Part shown: positions 8,787 through 18,372 of the stretch, piece after piece
How the letters are laid out: each line of letters begins with the position of its first letter
Numbering within the stretch: the first letter of the stretch is position 1
Assembly (NCBI GenBank): GCA_963837265.1
Contig: CAWIMQ010000001.1
Location: forward strand, 875,824 to 939,823
Reading direction: 5' to 3'
Length of the DNA stretch: 64,000 nt
From: DATBLE01 sp963837265
GTDB taxonomy: Bacteria; Actinomycetota; Thermoleophilia; Gaiellales; Gaiellaceae
Translations under genes and position numbers: made by a program
The notes under the pieces: model-generated
The model's database searches: none
Seen by the model: the letters and a program-made list of their open reading frames with translations, nothing else
Told to the model about the DNA's origin: nothing

Positions 8787-9806
8787 GTGGCGCGGCAGAG
8801 CATCGATACCCCCACGCTCGAGACGGTGGCGCAGCTCGCGAATGTGTCGGTGGCATCCGCGTCGCGCGCGCTCAACGGCATTCGCACGAATCCCGACACG
8901 CTGGCGAGGGTGACCGCCGCCGCCGAGGCGATCGGGTACGCGCCGAACGCGGCCGCCCGCAGCCTGCGCTCGCGCCGGACCGGGCAGATCGGCTTCGCGA
9001 TGCCGGACATCGCCAACCCGGTCTACGCGACGATGGCGCAGTCGATCCAGCAGGTTGCCCGGAAGCGTGGCTGCCGGCTGATGCTGCACTCGACCGAGGG
9101 TGACGTCGAGGACGAGCTGGCGCTTCTCCGCGATCTGAAGCAGCGATACGTCGACGGGCTGATCCTGTGCACGCTCAGCTTCACCGACGCCCATGTCGCG
9201 GCTCTGGCACAGGCCGCGGTCCCTGTCACCCTGATCGGCCGGCCGTCGACGCCCGTGCCGGTGGACACCGTGCGCGCGAACTCGCGCCGCGGAGCGGCCG
9301 ACGCGGTCCGCCATCTGCACGGGGTCGGCCGCCGGCGGATCGCGTTCATCAACGGCCCGGTGGAGACGGTCCCAGGGCGGGCGCGCCGGCTCGGCTATCT
9401 CGACGGCGTCAGGGCGTGCGGGCTCGAGCGCGACGACCAGCTCGCCGAGGTCGCCTCGGACTTCACGCTCGAGCCGGGCCGCCGGGCCGCAGAGCGCCTC
9501 CTCGCGCGAACACGTCCGGACGCCGTCCTGTGCGCCAACGACCTGCTCGCACTCGGCACGCTCGCAGCTCTGCAATCCGTCGGGCTCACGACCCCGGCCG
9601 ATGTCGCCGTCGTCGGGATGGACGACACGAGCTTCGCAGCGGTCAGCTCTCCGCCGCTCACGTCGGTCGACCTGGGCTCGGCGGAGCGCGCGCGCATCGC
9701 GGCCGAGCTGTTGCTCGAGCGGATCGCTCGCCCGGGCCGGCGAATCCGGACGGTAGGGGTGCAGCCGCGCCTCGTCGTTCGGGCCTCGTGCGGAGCAGCC
9801 GCGTGA
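8787..9806 (+). CDS. LacI-family transcriptional regulator
   Basis: DNA-binding repressor of about 339 residues. The N-terminal LacI helix-turn-helix is clear (TLETVAQLANVSVASASRAL), followed by the hinge helix (AARSLRSRRTG) and a periplasmic-binding-protein-like effector domain with the usual GFAMPDIANP opening. I chose the GTG at 8787, shortly before the HTH; an in-frame ATG at 8739 would add 16 residues of low-quality sequence. Its stop overlaps the first permease start by four bases, so it is co-transcribed with, and probably senses the sugar taken up by, this importer. Confidence 0.9.
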   Translation: MARQSIDTPTLETVAQLANVSVASASRALNGIRTNPDTLARVTAAAEAIGYAPNAAARSLRSRRTGQIGFAMPDIANPVYATMAQSIQQVARKRGCRLMLHSTEGDVEDELALLRDLKQRYVDGLILCTLSFTDAHVAALAQAAVPVTLIGRPSTPVPVDTVRANSRRGAADAVRHLHGVGRRRIAFINGPVETVPGRARRLGYLDGVRACGLERDDQLAEVASDFTLEPGRRAAERLLARTRPDAVLCANDLLALGTLAALQSVGLTTPADVAVVGMDDTSFAAVSSPPLTSVDLGSAERARIAAELLLERIARPGRRIRTVGVQPRLVVRASCGAAA

Positions 9807-10726
9807 GCGCCATCGCCGTGCGCCGTCGCCTGTTCCGGGGGCACGCGGGATCGAGGCTCTCGGCGACCGAGACGATGGTGCTCGTCATCCCTGCGCTGCT
9901 CCCGATCGCCCTGTTCAGCGTCGCCCCGCTCGTGCGCGGCATCTACCTCGGGTTCACGGACTCCCAGGCGGGCCTCGGGGCGAAGACGCACTTCACCGGG
10001 ATCGACAACTTCCGGGCGCTGCTGCACGACGACCTGTTCCTCAACTCGTTCAAGATCGGGCTGATCTGGGCCGGCTCGGTCACGGCGATCCAGTTCGTGA
10101 TGGCGCTCGGCCTGGCACTGCTGCTCAGCCAGCCGCTGCACGGTCGCTGGCTCGCACGCTCGCTGGCACTCGTTCCCTGGGCGATGCCTTCCGTGATCGT
10201 CGCGATCATGTGGAAGCTCTTCTTTCAGCCGCAGGCCGGCATCCTGAACGAGCTGCTCTACCGGGCCCACCTTCCCGGCAGCCAGATCGACTGGCTCTCG
10301 GACTTCACCTGGGCCCTGCCGGCGGTGATCCTGGTCGGCGTCTGGGCCGGCATGCCGCAGACCACCATCGCGCTCCTCGCCGGCGTGCAGTCGATCCGGG
10401 ACGATCTCCACGAGGCGGCGGCGGTCGACGGCGCGACCACGTTCAGGCGTTTCTGGACGATCACCCTGCCGCAGCTCCGGCCGGTGATCATCGCGATCAC
10501 CACCCTCGACTTCATCTGGAACTTCAACTCGTTCGGGCTCGTCTGGGTGCTCACGCAGGGCGGCCCGGGCCACTCGACGGAGCTGCCCATGCTGTTCGCC
10601 TACAACGAGGCGTTCAAGTACGGCCAGTTCGGCTACGCCTCCGCGCTCGGGAACGCCATGGTCGTGGTGATCGCCACCGTGCTGATCGTCTACCTCTGGG
10701 GACGGCTCAAGGAGACCTCGGCATGA
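9803..10726 (+). CDS. Sugar ABC transporter permease (MalF/UgpA type)
   Basis: 307-residue inner-membrane permease of the CUT1 family with about six hydrophobic segments, beginning with LVIPALLPIALFSVAPLV. The cytoplasmic EAA loop (EAAAVDGATTFRRFWTITLP) that docks on the ATPase is exact for the family. The GTG start overlaps the LacI stop; the stop overlaps the next permease (ATGA). Confidence 0.92.
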   Translation: MSAIAVRRRLFRGHAGSRLSATETMVLVIPALLPIALFSVAPLVRGIYLGFTDSQAGLGAKTHFTGIDNFRALLHDDLFLNSFKIGLIWAGSVTAIQFVMALGLALLLSQPLHGRWLARSLALVPWAMPSVIVAIMWKLFFQPQAGILNELLYRAHLPGSQIDWLSDFTWALPAVILVGVWAGMPQTTIALLAGVQSIRDDLHEAAAVDGATTFRRFWTITLPQLRPVIIAITTLDFIWNFNSFGLVWVLTQGGPGHSTELPMLFAYNEAFKYGQFGYASALGNAMVVVIATVLIVYLWGRLKETSA

Positions 10727-11565
10727 TCGTCTCCCCTCGCCGCCGCGCGACCCGGACCGCCCAGTACCTGGCGCTCGCGGGGTACCTGATCTTCCTCGGC
10801 TTCCCGCTGCTCTGGATGCTGTCGATGTCGTTCAAGGGGCCGCGCGAGCTGGTCGAGCTCCACCCGAGCGTCGTGCCGCACGCCCCGACGCTCGACAACT
10901 ACCGCGTCGCATTGACGGAGAACAGCCTGCTCCACAACGCCTGGAACAGCTTCAAGGTCGCGACGCTGACGGCAGTGCTCACCACGCTCGTCGGTCTCCC
11001 GGCCGCCTACGTCCTGGCCCGGACGAAGGGGCTGATCAGCCGGCTGGGGCTCGCCTGGATCCTCCTCAGCCAGATGTTTCCGCTGATCCTGATCATCATT
11101 CCGCTCTTCCTGCTCCTGCGGGACTATCACCTGACCGACTCGCACACGGGCCTCGTCCTCGTCTACCTGGTCTGGACCCTGCCCTTCGCCCTGTGGATGC
11201 TCCAGAGCTACGTGCGGGGGATCCCGCGGGATCTCGAGGAGGCGGCGATGGTCGACGGCGCCAGCCGCTTCATGACACTGCGGACGGTGATCGCGCCGCT
11301 GCTCGCACCGGGCGTCGTCGTGGTCGCCCTCTTCGGGTTCATCACCGCCTGGAACGAGTTCTTTCTCGCTCTCGTGCTGCTCCAGACCCCCGACCTGACG
11401 ACGCTGCCGCTCAGGCTGGCGCAGTTCGTCGGCATCGAAGGGATCGTCCGGCTCGGCCCACTCGCCGCGAGCGCGCTGCTCGCGACGCTCCCGAGCCTGA
11501 TCCTGTTCAGCCTCATCCAGCGCTGGCTTACCCGCGGCCTGCTCTCGGGAGCCGTCAAGGGCTAG
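10723..11565 (+). CDS. Sugar ABC transporter permease (MalG/UgpE type)
   Basis: 280-residue second permease of the CUT1 importer; hydrophobic segments begin with QYLALAGYLIFLGFPLLWML. The EAA loop is EEAAMVDGASRFMTLRTVIAP, normal for MalG-type proteins. Start overlaps the upstream permease by four bases. It forms the membrane channel with the protein encoded at 9803. Confidence 0.92.
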   Translation: MIVSPRRRATRTAQYLALAGYLIFLGFPLLWMLSMSFKGPRELVELHPSVVPHAPTLDNYRVALTENSLLHNAWNSFKVATLTAVLTTLVGLPAAYVLARTKGLISRLGLAWILLSQMFPLILIIIPLFLLLRDYHLTDSHTGLVLVYLVWTLPFALWMLQSYVRGIPRDLEEAAMVDGASRFMTLRTVIAPLLAPGVVVVALFGFITAWNEFFLALVLLQTPDLTTLPLRLAQFVGIEGIVRLGPLAASALLATLPSLILFSLIQRWLTRGLLSGAVKG

Positions 11566-11614
11566 CGATGGCGCTCGGCACCCCCATCCACCCCCAAGAA
11601 AGGAGGGACTCCTG

Positions 11615-12889
11615 ATGAGGAGATTCCTGACCGTCGGGGCCGCGCTCGTGCTCTGCGCGGCACTCGTGACCGTAGCGGCGACGGCCGCTCCGCAGAAGCG
11701 CACCGTCGTCAACCTGACGTTCGCCACCTACGTCTGGCAGCCGACGACGGTTGCCGCGACGAAGGCGATCGTCGAGTCCTGGAACAGGACGCACGCGGGC
11801 ATCCAGGTTCAGATCGTCCCCGTCGACGTCAACTCGGTCCACGACAAGCTGCTGACGAGCTTCGTCGGCGGCACCCCGGCGGACATCATCCACGACGAGG
11901 CCGCAGACATCGCCGGCTTCACCGCGCAGGGGTACCTCGCGAACCTGACTCCTCTGATCCCGAAGTCGCTGAAGGCCTCGATCCCGCAGTCGCTGTGGGA
12001 CACGGTCAACTACAGCCGCAAGATCACGGGCGTCCCGATCATGACCCAGACGTACAACGTCTTCGCGAACATGGACATCCTCAAGGCGGCCGGGATCAAG
12101 GCGCCGACGGTGGCGAATCCGTGGACGTGGACGCGGTTCCAGGCGGTCGCGAAGCAGCTCTCGACGGGCGGCAGGTTCGGCCTCTGCTGGGGACTGCGCT
12201 CGCCGACCGCGACGATCCAGACGATGTCGCTCAACTGGGGCGCCCAGTGGAACTACCTCGCCAACGGCCGCTGGGTGCTCAAGTTCGGCGCCGCCGAGCA
12301 GGCCATCCTCAAGATCATGCACGACATGTTCTACACGGCTAAGTCGGCCGACGCCGCGGGCGTCGGGCTCAGCGGCAGTGCCGTGCTCCCCGCATTCTTC
12401 GGCGGGAAGTGTGCAATGACCATCCAGGGCAACTACCAGGCGCAGGGCATGATCGAACAGAGCCCGAAGGGCTTCAACTGGGCGATGTTCCCCCCGCTGA
12501 AGGCGACGAGCCTGGACCAGGTCGCGAACCCGCAGACGTACTCGATCTCCCAACAGAGCCAGCACAAGGCGGAGGCGATGCAGTTCATCGCCTATGCCCT
12601 GAACACGCAGAACATGGCGAAACTGGCGGCCGGCGACTGGCTGATCCCGGCGAGCCCCGCTTCGGCGAAGGCCGTGGTCTCCTCGACCAAGCACTACGGC
12701 AGCTGGCGTAACGCGGTCGCGGCGGTGCCGCACCTGAAGAAGGGCAACTGGGTGTCGCTTGCTCCGTACGCGCGCTGGAAGGCGGAGGTCGCCACCCCGG
12801 CATTCCGTTCGTACCTGGGAAACCAGATCAGCCTCGCCGAGCTCGGCAACCAGCTCGTCGACGGCTGGGACCGGATCCGCGGTTCGTAA
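11615..12889 (+). CDS. Extracellular sugar-binding protein of ABC transporter
   Basis: 424-residue solute-binding protein. A signal peptide is clear (MRRF, then a long hydrophobic run, probable cleavage after VAATAA). There is no lipobox cysteine at the cleavage site, so it may be secreted or held by another means. The body has the MalE/UgpB-like pattern, including FVGGTPADIIHDEA and the FFGGKCAMTIQGN segment. A strong ribosome binding site (AAAGGAGGG) precedes the ATG, fitting high expression. It follows the permeases and is followed by a strong stem-loop. Confidence 0.9.
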   Translation: MRRFLTVGAALVLCAALVTVAATAAPQKRTVVNLTFATYVWQPTTVAATKAIVESWNRTHAGIQVQIVPVDVNSVHDKLLTSFVGGTPADIIHDEAADIAGFTAQGYLANLTPLIPKSLKASIPQSLWDTVNYSRKITGVPIMTQTYNVFANMDILKAAGIKAPTVANPWTWTRFQAVAKQLSTGGRFGLCWGLRSPTATIQTMSLNWGAQWNYLANGRWVLKFGAAEQAILKIMHDMFYTAKSADAAGVGLSGSAVLPAFFGGKCAMTIQGNYQAQGMIEQSPKGFNWAMFPPLKATSLDQVANPQTYSISQQSQHKAEAMQFIAYALNTQNMAKLAAGDWLIPASPASAKAVVSSTKHYGSWRNAVAAVPHLKKGNWVSLAPYARWKAEVATPAFRSYLGNQISLAELGNQLVDGWDRIRGS

Positions 12890-12895
12890 GAATCA

Positions 12896-12925
12896 GGGCC
12901 CGGCCGGCCGTGGCCGGCCGGGCCC
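12896..12925 (+). terminator. Strong stem-loop after the sugar-binding protein gene
   Basis: A perfect 14-bp inverted repeat (12896-12909 with 12912-12925), all G+C, begins six bases after the stop codon. No T-tract follows. It may terminate partially or protect the 3' end of the binding-protein mRNA, since the downstream genes belong to the same functional cluster. Confidence 0.65.
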
Positions 12926-12935
12926 CTGCCCTGCG

Positions 12936-14099
12936 ATGAAAGAGATGACCATAAGCGGGAACCTGCTCTCCGACCGAGCCGTCGGCTGCCTGGCCGGATT
13001 GGCCGTCGGCGACGCGCTCGGGGGGGCGACCGAGGGCTGGGAGGCAACCGAGATCGCCGAGCACTACGGCGGCCTCGTCCGCGGGATCGTTCCTTCGATC
13101 CGACGCATGAAGGGAATCGAGAAGCCGTTCTCCCCCTTCCACAAGGGCGACGGGCATGTCACCGACGACACGCTCATGACCCATATGCTCGTCGGGGTCT
13201 ACGCCGAGAAGCGTGACCACCTGACCGCGTTCGACATCGCCGAGCGGCTGGTGCCGCGACTGGTCGAGCAGAAGGTGTGGATCCCGGAGCTCGGGCGCGA
13301 GGAGCTTCTCTACCACCGGCTGTTCCTGGCGGAGAAGTGGCTGGTGCTCAAGCACAGGTACGCCCACGCCGACCCACGCGAGGCCGGGGTCGGCAACATC
13401 GTGAACTGCGGCGCTGCGATGTACATCGCTCCGGTCGGGCTGGCGAACGCCGGCGATCCGGACGGTGCCTACGCGGAAGCCCTGGACGTCGTCGGCGCGC
13501 ACCAGTGGAGCTACGGCCGGGAGGCGGCTGCGGTGCTCGCAGCCGGCGTCGCCGAAGCGATCCGGCCCGGGGCGACCGTCGAGAGCGTCGTCGAGACTTG
13601 CCTTCGTCTCGCGCACGACGGCACACGGGCCGCGATCGCCGCGGTCGTCGACGCCGCCGCGTCGCTTTCGTCGTGGGAGTCGTCACTCGCATCGTTGCGG
13701 GCCGCGTTCGGACCGTTCGACTCCGTCGGCGAGCGGTATGCGGAGCCGGGGGCCGCAGCCCGGACCCCCAGCCGCCTGCACTCGATCGAGGAGCTCCCGA
13801 TCGCGCTCGGGCTGCTCGTCGTCGCCGGCGGCGACTTCAGGGGGACCGTGCTCGGAGGCGTCAACTACGGACGGGACTCCGACTCGATCGCGGCGATGGG
13901 CGGGGCGCTCGTCGGAGCGCTTGCCGGTGTCGGAGCGCTGCCGAGCGACTGGATCGCCGAGATCTCCGAGGCCAGCCGTACAGACATCGAGGAGCCCGGC
14001 CTGGTGATGGCGGAGGTCGCCTCTGCGATCTTCGAGCGGGATGCTGATCGCCACGAGCGGCGCAGCCGGGCGATCGAGGAGCTCGACGGCTCGAGGTGA
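12936..14099 (+). CDS. ADP-ribosylglycohydrolase-fold hydrolase 1
   Basis: 387-residue member of the ADP-ribosylglycohydrolase (DraG/ARH) superfamily. Diagnostic elements are GLAVGDALGGATEG near residue 20, the metal-binding HVTDDT (Asp77, Asp78) and the C-terminal GRDSDSIAAMGGALVGA. The ATG at 12936 is used because the family fold begins immediately after it. In this setting, between a sugar-binding protein and a glycosidase-like gene, hydrolysis of an N- or O-glycosidic bond in an imported sugar conjugate is more likely than removal of ADP-ribose from protein. That is inference. Confidence 0.88.
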   Translation: MKEMTISGNLLSDRAVGCLAGLAVGDALGGATEGWEATEIAEHYGGLVRGIVPSIRRMKGIEKPFSPFHKGDGHVTDDTLMTHMLVGVYAEKRDHLTAFDIAERLVPRLVEQKVWIPELGREELLYHRLFLAEKWLVLKHRYAHADPREAGVGNIVNCGAAMYIAPVGLANAGDPDGAYAEALDVVGAHQWSYGREAAAVLAAGVAEAIRPGATVESVVETCLRLAHDGTRAAIAAVVDAAASLSSWESSLASLRAAFGPFDSVGERYAEPGAAARTPSRLHSIEELPIALGLLVVAGGDFRGTVLGGVNYGRDSDSIAAMGGALVGALAGVGALPSDWIAEISEASRTDIEEPGLVMAEVASAIFERDADRHERRSRAIEELDGSR

Positions 14100-14102
14100 G
14101 CG

Positions 14103-15410
14103 TTGAGGGTGACCTGGATCCAGCCGGAGGACCTGGTCGGCCACGAGCTCCGGCAGGGGCGCGAGGAGCTGAAGCCGATCGACGCGATCGAGCGCCGATG
14201 GCTCGCCGCCGGCGGCAAGCCGGCTCCTGCGCGCGGCGCCTCTCGCGAGGCGTCCACGCCCGGGCTGAGGGCGCTCGCGCTCGAGCTCCTCGACGAGATC
14301 GCCTCGATGCCGCGACCGCTCGCAGCAGACGAGCCCGACGGATTCGAGGAGATCGTCGCCGCGGCCGGGCCCCTTCCCGCCCGGGACATCGACGCGGGAC
14401 GGATCGCCGGCGCCTGGCTGGGCCGCGCGGCCGGCTGCGTGCTCGGCAAGCCGGTCGAGAACGTCTCCCGCGAGGGCATTCGGGCGATCGCGGAGGGAAC
14501 GGGCAACTGGCCCGTCTCGCGCTGGTTCACCGCCGCCGGTCTCGATCCCGCACTGGCGGCGCGCTTCCCCTGGAACCGGGCGAGCCGGCCGACGAGCCTC
14601 GCCGAGAACATCGACGGGATCCCGGAGGACGACGACCTGAACTTCACGATGCTCGGCCTCGTGCTGCTCGAGCGCGCCGGCACGGGGTTCGACTCCCTCG
14701 ACGTCGCGAAGATCTGGCTCGACTACCTGCCACCGGGGCGGATCTTCACCGCGGAGCGCGTGGCGATGCGAAACCTGCTCGAGGCGTACCTCCCCCCGGA
14801 CACGGCGACCCGCCGCAACCCGTTCCGCGAGTGGGTCGGGGCACGGCTGCGGGTCGACGCCTACGGATGGGCCGCGGGCGGCGACCCCGTTCACGCCGCC
14901 CGGATGGCGTGGGAGGACGCCCGGATCAGCCACACCGCGAACGGGGTGTACGCCGCGATGTTCATGGCCGCCGCACACGCGGCCTCGCTCGGCGTCGAGA
15001 CGGCATCCGAGTGCATCGACACCGGCCTCTCGGTCGTCCCGGTCGGCAGCCGCCTCGCCGAGGCCGTGCGCTGGGCACGCGCGCTGCCCGGCGACTGGGA
15101 ATCGGCCGTCGACGCCCTGTACGACCGCTACGGCCACTATCACTGGGTGCACGCGGTCAACAACACCGCCCTCGTCGCAGCCGCTCTCCAGCGCTTCGAC
15201 GGCGACTTCTCCGCCGGGATCTGCAGCGTCGTCCAGGCAGGGTGGGACACCGACACGAACGGCGCCGCGGTTGGGTCGATCCTCGGCGCGCTCTTCCCGA
15301 TCGACGACCGCTGGTCGGCACCCCTGCGCGGCCGTTTCGCGAGCTCGCTTCCGTCGTTCGACGGAATCGCGCTCGACGAGTTGACGAGCAGGACGCTCGC
15401 GGTCGCATGA
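14103..15410 (+). CDS. ADP-ribosylglycohydrolase-fold hydrolase 2
   Basis: 435-residue second ARH-fold protein. It has an extra N-terminal region of about 100 residues, then GAWLGRAAGCVLGKPVE, metal motif GIPEDDDLNFTML and the C-terminal WDTDTNGAAVGSILGAL, with all acidic metal ligands kept. It differs strongly from its neighbour, so it is a distinct subfamily rather than a recent duplicate. A TTG start at 14103 is the best available; GTG 14109 is possible. Its stop overlaps the next gene (ATGA). Predicted cytoplasmic hydrolase acting on the same imported substrate. Confidence 0.85.
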   Translation: MRVTWIQPEDLVGHELRQGREELKPIDAIERRWLAAGGKPAPARGASREASTPGLRALALELLDEIASMPRPLAADEPDGFEEIVAAAGPLPARDIDAGRIAGAWLGRAAGCVLGKPVENVSREGIRAIAEGTGNWPVSRWFTAAGLDPALAARFPWNRASRPTSLAENIDGIPEDDDLNFTMLGLVLLERAGTGFDSLDVAKIWLDYLPPGRIFTAERVAMRNLLEAYLPPDTATRRNPFREWVGARLRVDAYGWAAGGDPVHAARMAWEDARISHTANGVYAAMFMAAAHAASLGVETASECIDTGLSVVPVGSRLAEAVRWARALPGDWESAVDALYDRYGHYHWVHAVNNTALVAAALQRFDGDFSAGICSVVQAGWDTDTNGAAVGSILGALFPIDDRWSAPLRGRFASSLPSFDGIALDELTSRTLAVA

Positions 15411-17191
15411 CGATCCCCCACGAGGGCCCGCGGGATCCGTGGTCGCCGAGGGAGATCGACCTGCCGACTCCCGTACCTCTGGCCGGGCCGCTCGACTCGC
15501 TCGACGGCGGCAAGATCCTCGCCGCGCCCGACGACCCGGTCGACTGGCCGGCCTGGCGTGACGCGCTCGCGCGGTGGCGCGACCAGGCACGAGCGCGCGT
15601 CGGGTACGACGGCTCCGCGTACGACCGGCCCGAGCTGGAGTGGACGCAGAGCTGCTTTTCCGTCGCAGTCGTCTGGCTCTGGGACGAGCTGCTGTACGAC
15701 CGCGCGGCAGGACGCTTCACACCGGAGCGGCTGCTCGACGAGGCCGAGCGGGAGTTCGGCGGCTACGACGGCGTCGTGCTCTGGCACGCCTACCCGGTGC
15801 TCGGGATCGACGAGCGGAACCAGTTCGACTTCTACCGCGACGCCCCCGGGATCCGCGAGCTCGTCGTCGCGCTCCAGGAGCGCGGGGTCCGGGTGTTCGT
15901 CGACTACAACCCGTGGGACGTCGGCACCCGCCGGGAGCCGGTCGGCGACGCCGCCGCCGTGGCGGAGATCGTCCGCCGCCTGGGGGCAGACGGCGTCTTC
16001 CTCGACACGATGAAGGAGGCGATGGCGGAGCTGCGAGAGGCGTTGCCCGACGCCGCCCTCGAGGGCGAGTCGACCCTGCCCCTGGAACGCATCTGCGACC
16101 ACCACCTCTCGTGGGCGCAGTGGTTCGCGGACAGCAGCGTGCCGGGCGTGATCCGGGCGCGCTGGTTCGAGCAGCGACACATGCTGCACCACACGCGCCG
16201 CTGGAACCGCGACCACTCCGACGAGCTGCGGAGCGCCTGGCTGAACGGGGTCGGCATGCTCGTGTGGGAGAACGTGTTCGGCTCGTGGGTCGGGTGGAGC
16301 GAGCGCGACCGCCGGACGCTGCGCGGCATGGTCGACGTGCAGCGGCGGCACGCGGCGCTGCTGACGCACGGCGAGTGGACGCCGCTCGCGGCGCGCAGCG
16401 AGGACCTGCGCGTCGTCGGCTCCCGCTGGCGCCGCGGCGGCGAGGAGCTCTGGACGCTCGCAAACCGCTCGGACGAGCCCTTCGACGGCCCGGTGTCACT
16501 CGACGATCGTGTTGTGCCGCTCCGTCTGCCCCCGTTTGGGCTCGCCGCGGTCGAGGCGGACGAGGTCACCGTGTTCGGCGGCGGCTCCACCGCGTACCCG
16601 GCCCGCCCCGTCGCCCGGCTCGAGACGCCCCTGGCCCGACTCGCCGCCGTCCCCGAGGGCTTCGTCGAGGGGCCGGAGCCTCGACCGCTCGTCGCGCGGT
16701 TCCGGCTGCGCGAGCCCGGCGTCTACGGCGAGATTCCGTACGTGGACGAGTGGAAGCCGCTGCCTCCGCGCCTGCACCGCCCCGTCGACGTCGAGCGGCC
16801 GGCGCCGCGCGGGCGGTTCGCGATCGGGGTACGAGAGGTGACGGACGCATCGGGCTCCCCGCTGACGGGGCTCGACCTCGGCGAGGCGCGCGCGTACGCG
16901 GCGTCGGCCGGCGCGCGGCTGCCGACCGAGGACGAATGGCAGCTCGCGGCCGAGGCCGGGCTGCTCGAGCGCGCGGAGCCGCTCGTGTGGAACTGGACCG
17001 AGAGCGAGCACACCGACGGACGCAGCCGCTTCGCGATCCTCAAGGGCGGCTGCGCGTGGAAGGCGGACGGCTCGGACTGGTACGTCGAGGGCGGGCCGCA
17101 GGAGCCCCGGTTCTCGCTCGAGCTCGTGCTTCCCGGGGGCGGCCTGGCGCGGTCGTCGCAGATCGGCTTCCGGCTGGCGGTCGACCTGTGA
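15407..17191 (+). CDS. Glycosidase-like TIM-barrel protein fused to formylglycine-enzyme-like domain
   Basis: 594-residue two-part protein. Residues about 100-330 look like a glycoside-hydrolase TIM barrel: VVLWHAYPVLG, RVFVDYNPWD, DGVFLDTMKEA (candidate acidic residue) and ALEGEST follow successive barrel strands. A short beta-sandwich-like stretch follows. The last 140 residues resemble the SUMF1/formylglycine-generating-enzyme fold (RLPTEDEWQLAAEAG, VWNWTESE, ILKGGCAWK and terminal IGFRLAV) but are shorter than a full domain, so this part may bind rather than oxidise. No signal peptide is seen. Tightly coupled to the ARH gene upstream and the CoA-transferase gene downstream. Confidence 0.75.
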   Translation: MTIPHEGPRDPWSPREIDLPTPVPLAGPLDSLDGGKILAAPDDPVDWPAWRDALARWRDQARARVGYDGSAYDRPELEWTQSCFSVAVVWLWDELLYDRAAGRFTPERLLDEAEREFGGYDGVVLWHAYPVLGIDERNQFDFYRDAPGIRELVVALQERGVRVFVDYNPWDVGTRREPVGDAAAVAEIVRRLGADGVFLDTMKEAMAELREALPDAALEGESTLPLERICDHHLSWAQWFADSSVPGVIRARWFEQRHMLHHTRRWNRDHSDELRSAWLNGVGMLVWENVFGSWVGWSERDRRTLRGMVDVQRRHAALLTHGEWTPLAARSEDLRVVGSRWRRGGEELWTLANRSDEPFDGPVSLDDRVVPLRLPPFGLAAVEADEVTVFGGGSTAYPARPVARLETPLARLAAVPEGFVEGPEPRPLVARFRLREPGVYGEIPYVDEWKPLPPRLHRPVDVERPAPRGRFAIGVREVTDASGSPLTGLDLGEARAYAASAGARLPTEDEWQLAAEAGLLERAEPLVWNWTESEHTDGRSRFAILKGGCAWKADGSDWYVEGGPQEPRFSLELVLPGGGLARSSQIGFRLAVDL

Positions 17192-18372
17192 AGCCGCTCG
17201 AGGGAGTCCGCGTCGTGGAGGCGGCCACGCTGTTCGCCGCGCCGCTCGCGGGCATGCTCCTCGGCGACTACGGCGCCGACGTCGTGAAGATCGAGCATCC
17301 GAGCCGCCCCGACCCCGCGCGAGGCCACGGACCGAGCAAGGACGGCCAGGGCCTGTGGTTCAAGGCGCTCGCCCGCAACAAGCGCCTGGTCACGCTCGAC
17401 CTCGCCAGGCCCGAGGGCCGCGATCTCTTCCTGCGTCTCGCGGAGCGATCGGACGTCGTGCTCGAGAACTTCCGTCCCGGAACCCTCGAGCGCTGGGGTC
17501 TCGGCTGGGACGAGCTCTCGGCCGTCAACCCGCGGCTCGTCCTCGCACGCGTCAGCGGCTTCGGTCAGGCCGGCCCCTATGCGCGCCGGCCCGGCTTCGG
17601 AACGCTCGCCGAGGCGATGAGCGGGTTCGCGGCACTGAACGGCGAGCCCGACGGCCCGCCGCTCCTGCCGCCACTCGCGCTCGCCGACGGCGTCGCCGCT
17701 CTCGCGACCGCGTTCGCGATCATGGTCGCGCTGCGCGCTCGGGAGGAGACCGGCCGAGGCCAGGTCGTCGACACATCGCTGGTCGAGCCGCTGATGACCC
17801 TGCTCGGCCCGCAGCTGACGGCGTTCGACCTCCTGGGCGAGCTCCAGCCGCGCACCGGCAACCGCTCGAGCCACAACGCGCCCAGGAACGTCTACCGCAC
17901 TGCCGACGGCTCCTGGGTGGCGGTCTCGTCCAGCGCGACCTCGATCGCGGAGCGCGTCGTGCGGCTCGTCGGCAGGCCCGATCTCGCCGAGCAGCCGTGG
18001 TTCGCGACCGGTGCGGGCCGGGCGGCGCACGTCGACGAGATCGACGGTGCCGTCGCCACGTGGGTCGGGGCGCGCGGGCGCGAGGAGGTGCTCGCGGCGT
18101 TCGAGGCGGCCGAGGCGGCGATCGCACCGGTCTACGACGCCCGGGACATCCTCGCCGACCCGCAGCTGGCCTCGATCGGGGCGATCATCTCCCTGGACGA
18201 CGACACGCTCGGGCCGATCAAGATGACCAACGTGATCAGCCGCCTGTCGGACACCCCCGGGAAGATCCGGTCGCCGGGGGGCCCCCAGGGTGCGGACACG
18301 GCCCAGGTCCTCGGCGAGCTCGGGGTGAGCGCCGAGGAGCTCGAGAAGCTGCGCAAGGAGGGAGTCGTGTGA
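17188..18372 (+). CDS. Class III CoA-transferase (CaiB/BaiF)
   Basis: 394-residue class III CoA-transferase that moves CoA between carboxylic acids. N-terminal PLEGVRVVEAATLFAAPLAGMLLGDYGADVVKIEHP is the standard Rossmann opening, in two pieces. The catalytic aspartate is probably Asp167 in ALADGVAAL, followed by GRGQVVDTSL. GTG start overlaps the preceding stop. Its pairing with a CitE-like lyase directly downstream suggests activation of an acid to a CoA thioester that is then cleaved, linking the sugar cluster to central metabolism. Substrate not determined. Confidence 0.92.
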   Translation: MKPLEGVRVVEAATLFAAPLAGMLLGDYGADVVKIEHPSRPDPARGHGPSKDGQGLWFKALARNKRLVTLDLARPEGRDLFLRLAERSDVVLENFRPGTLERWGLGWDELSAVNPRLVLARVSGFGQAGPYARRPGFGTLAEAMSGFAALNGEPDGPPLLPPLALADGVAALATAFAIMVALRAREETGRGQVVDTSLVEPLMTLLGPQLTAFDLLGELQPRTGNRSSHNAPRNVYRTADGSWVAVSSSATSIAERVVRLVGRPDLAEQPWFATGAGRAAHVDEIDGAVATWVGARGREEVLAAFEAAEAAIAPVYDARDILADPQLASIGAIISLDDDTLGPIKMTNVISRLSDTPGKIRSPGGPQGADTAQVLGELGVSAEELEKLRKEGVV

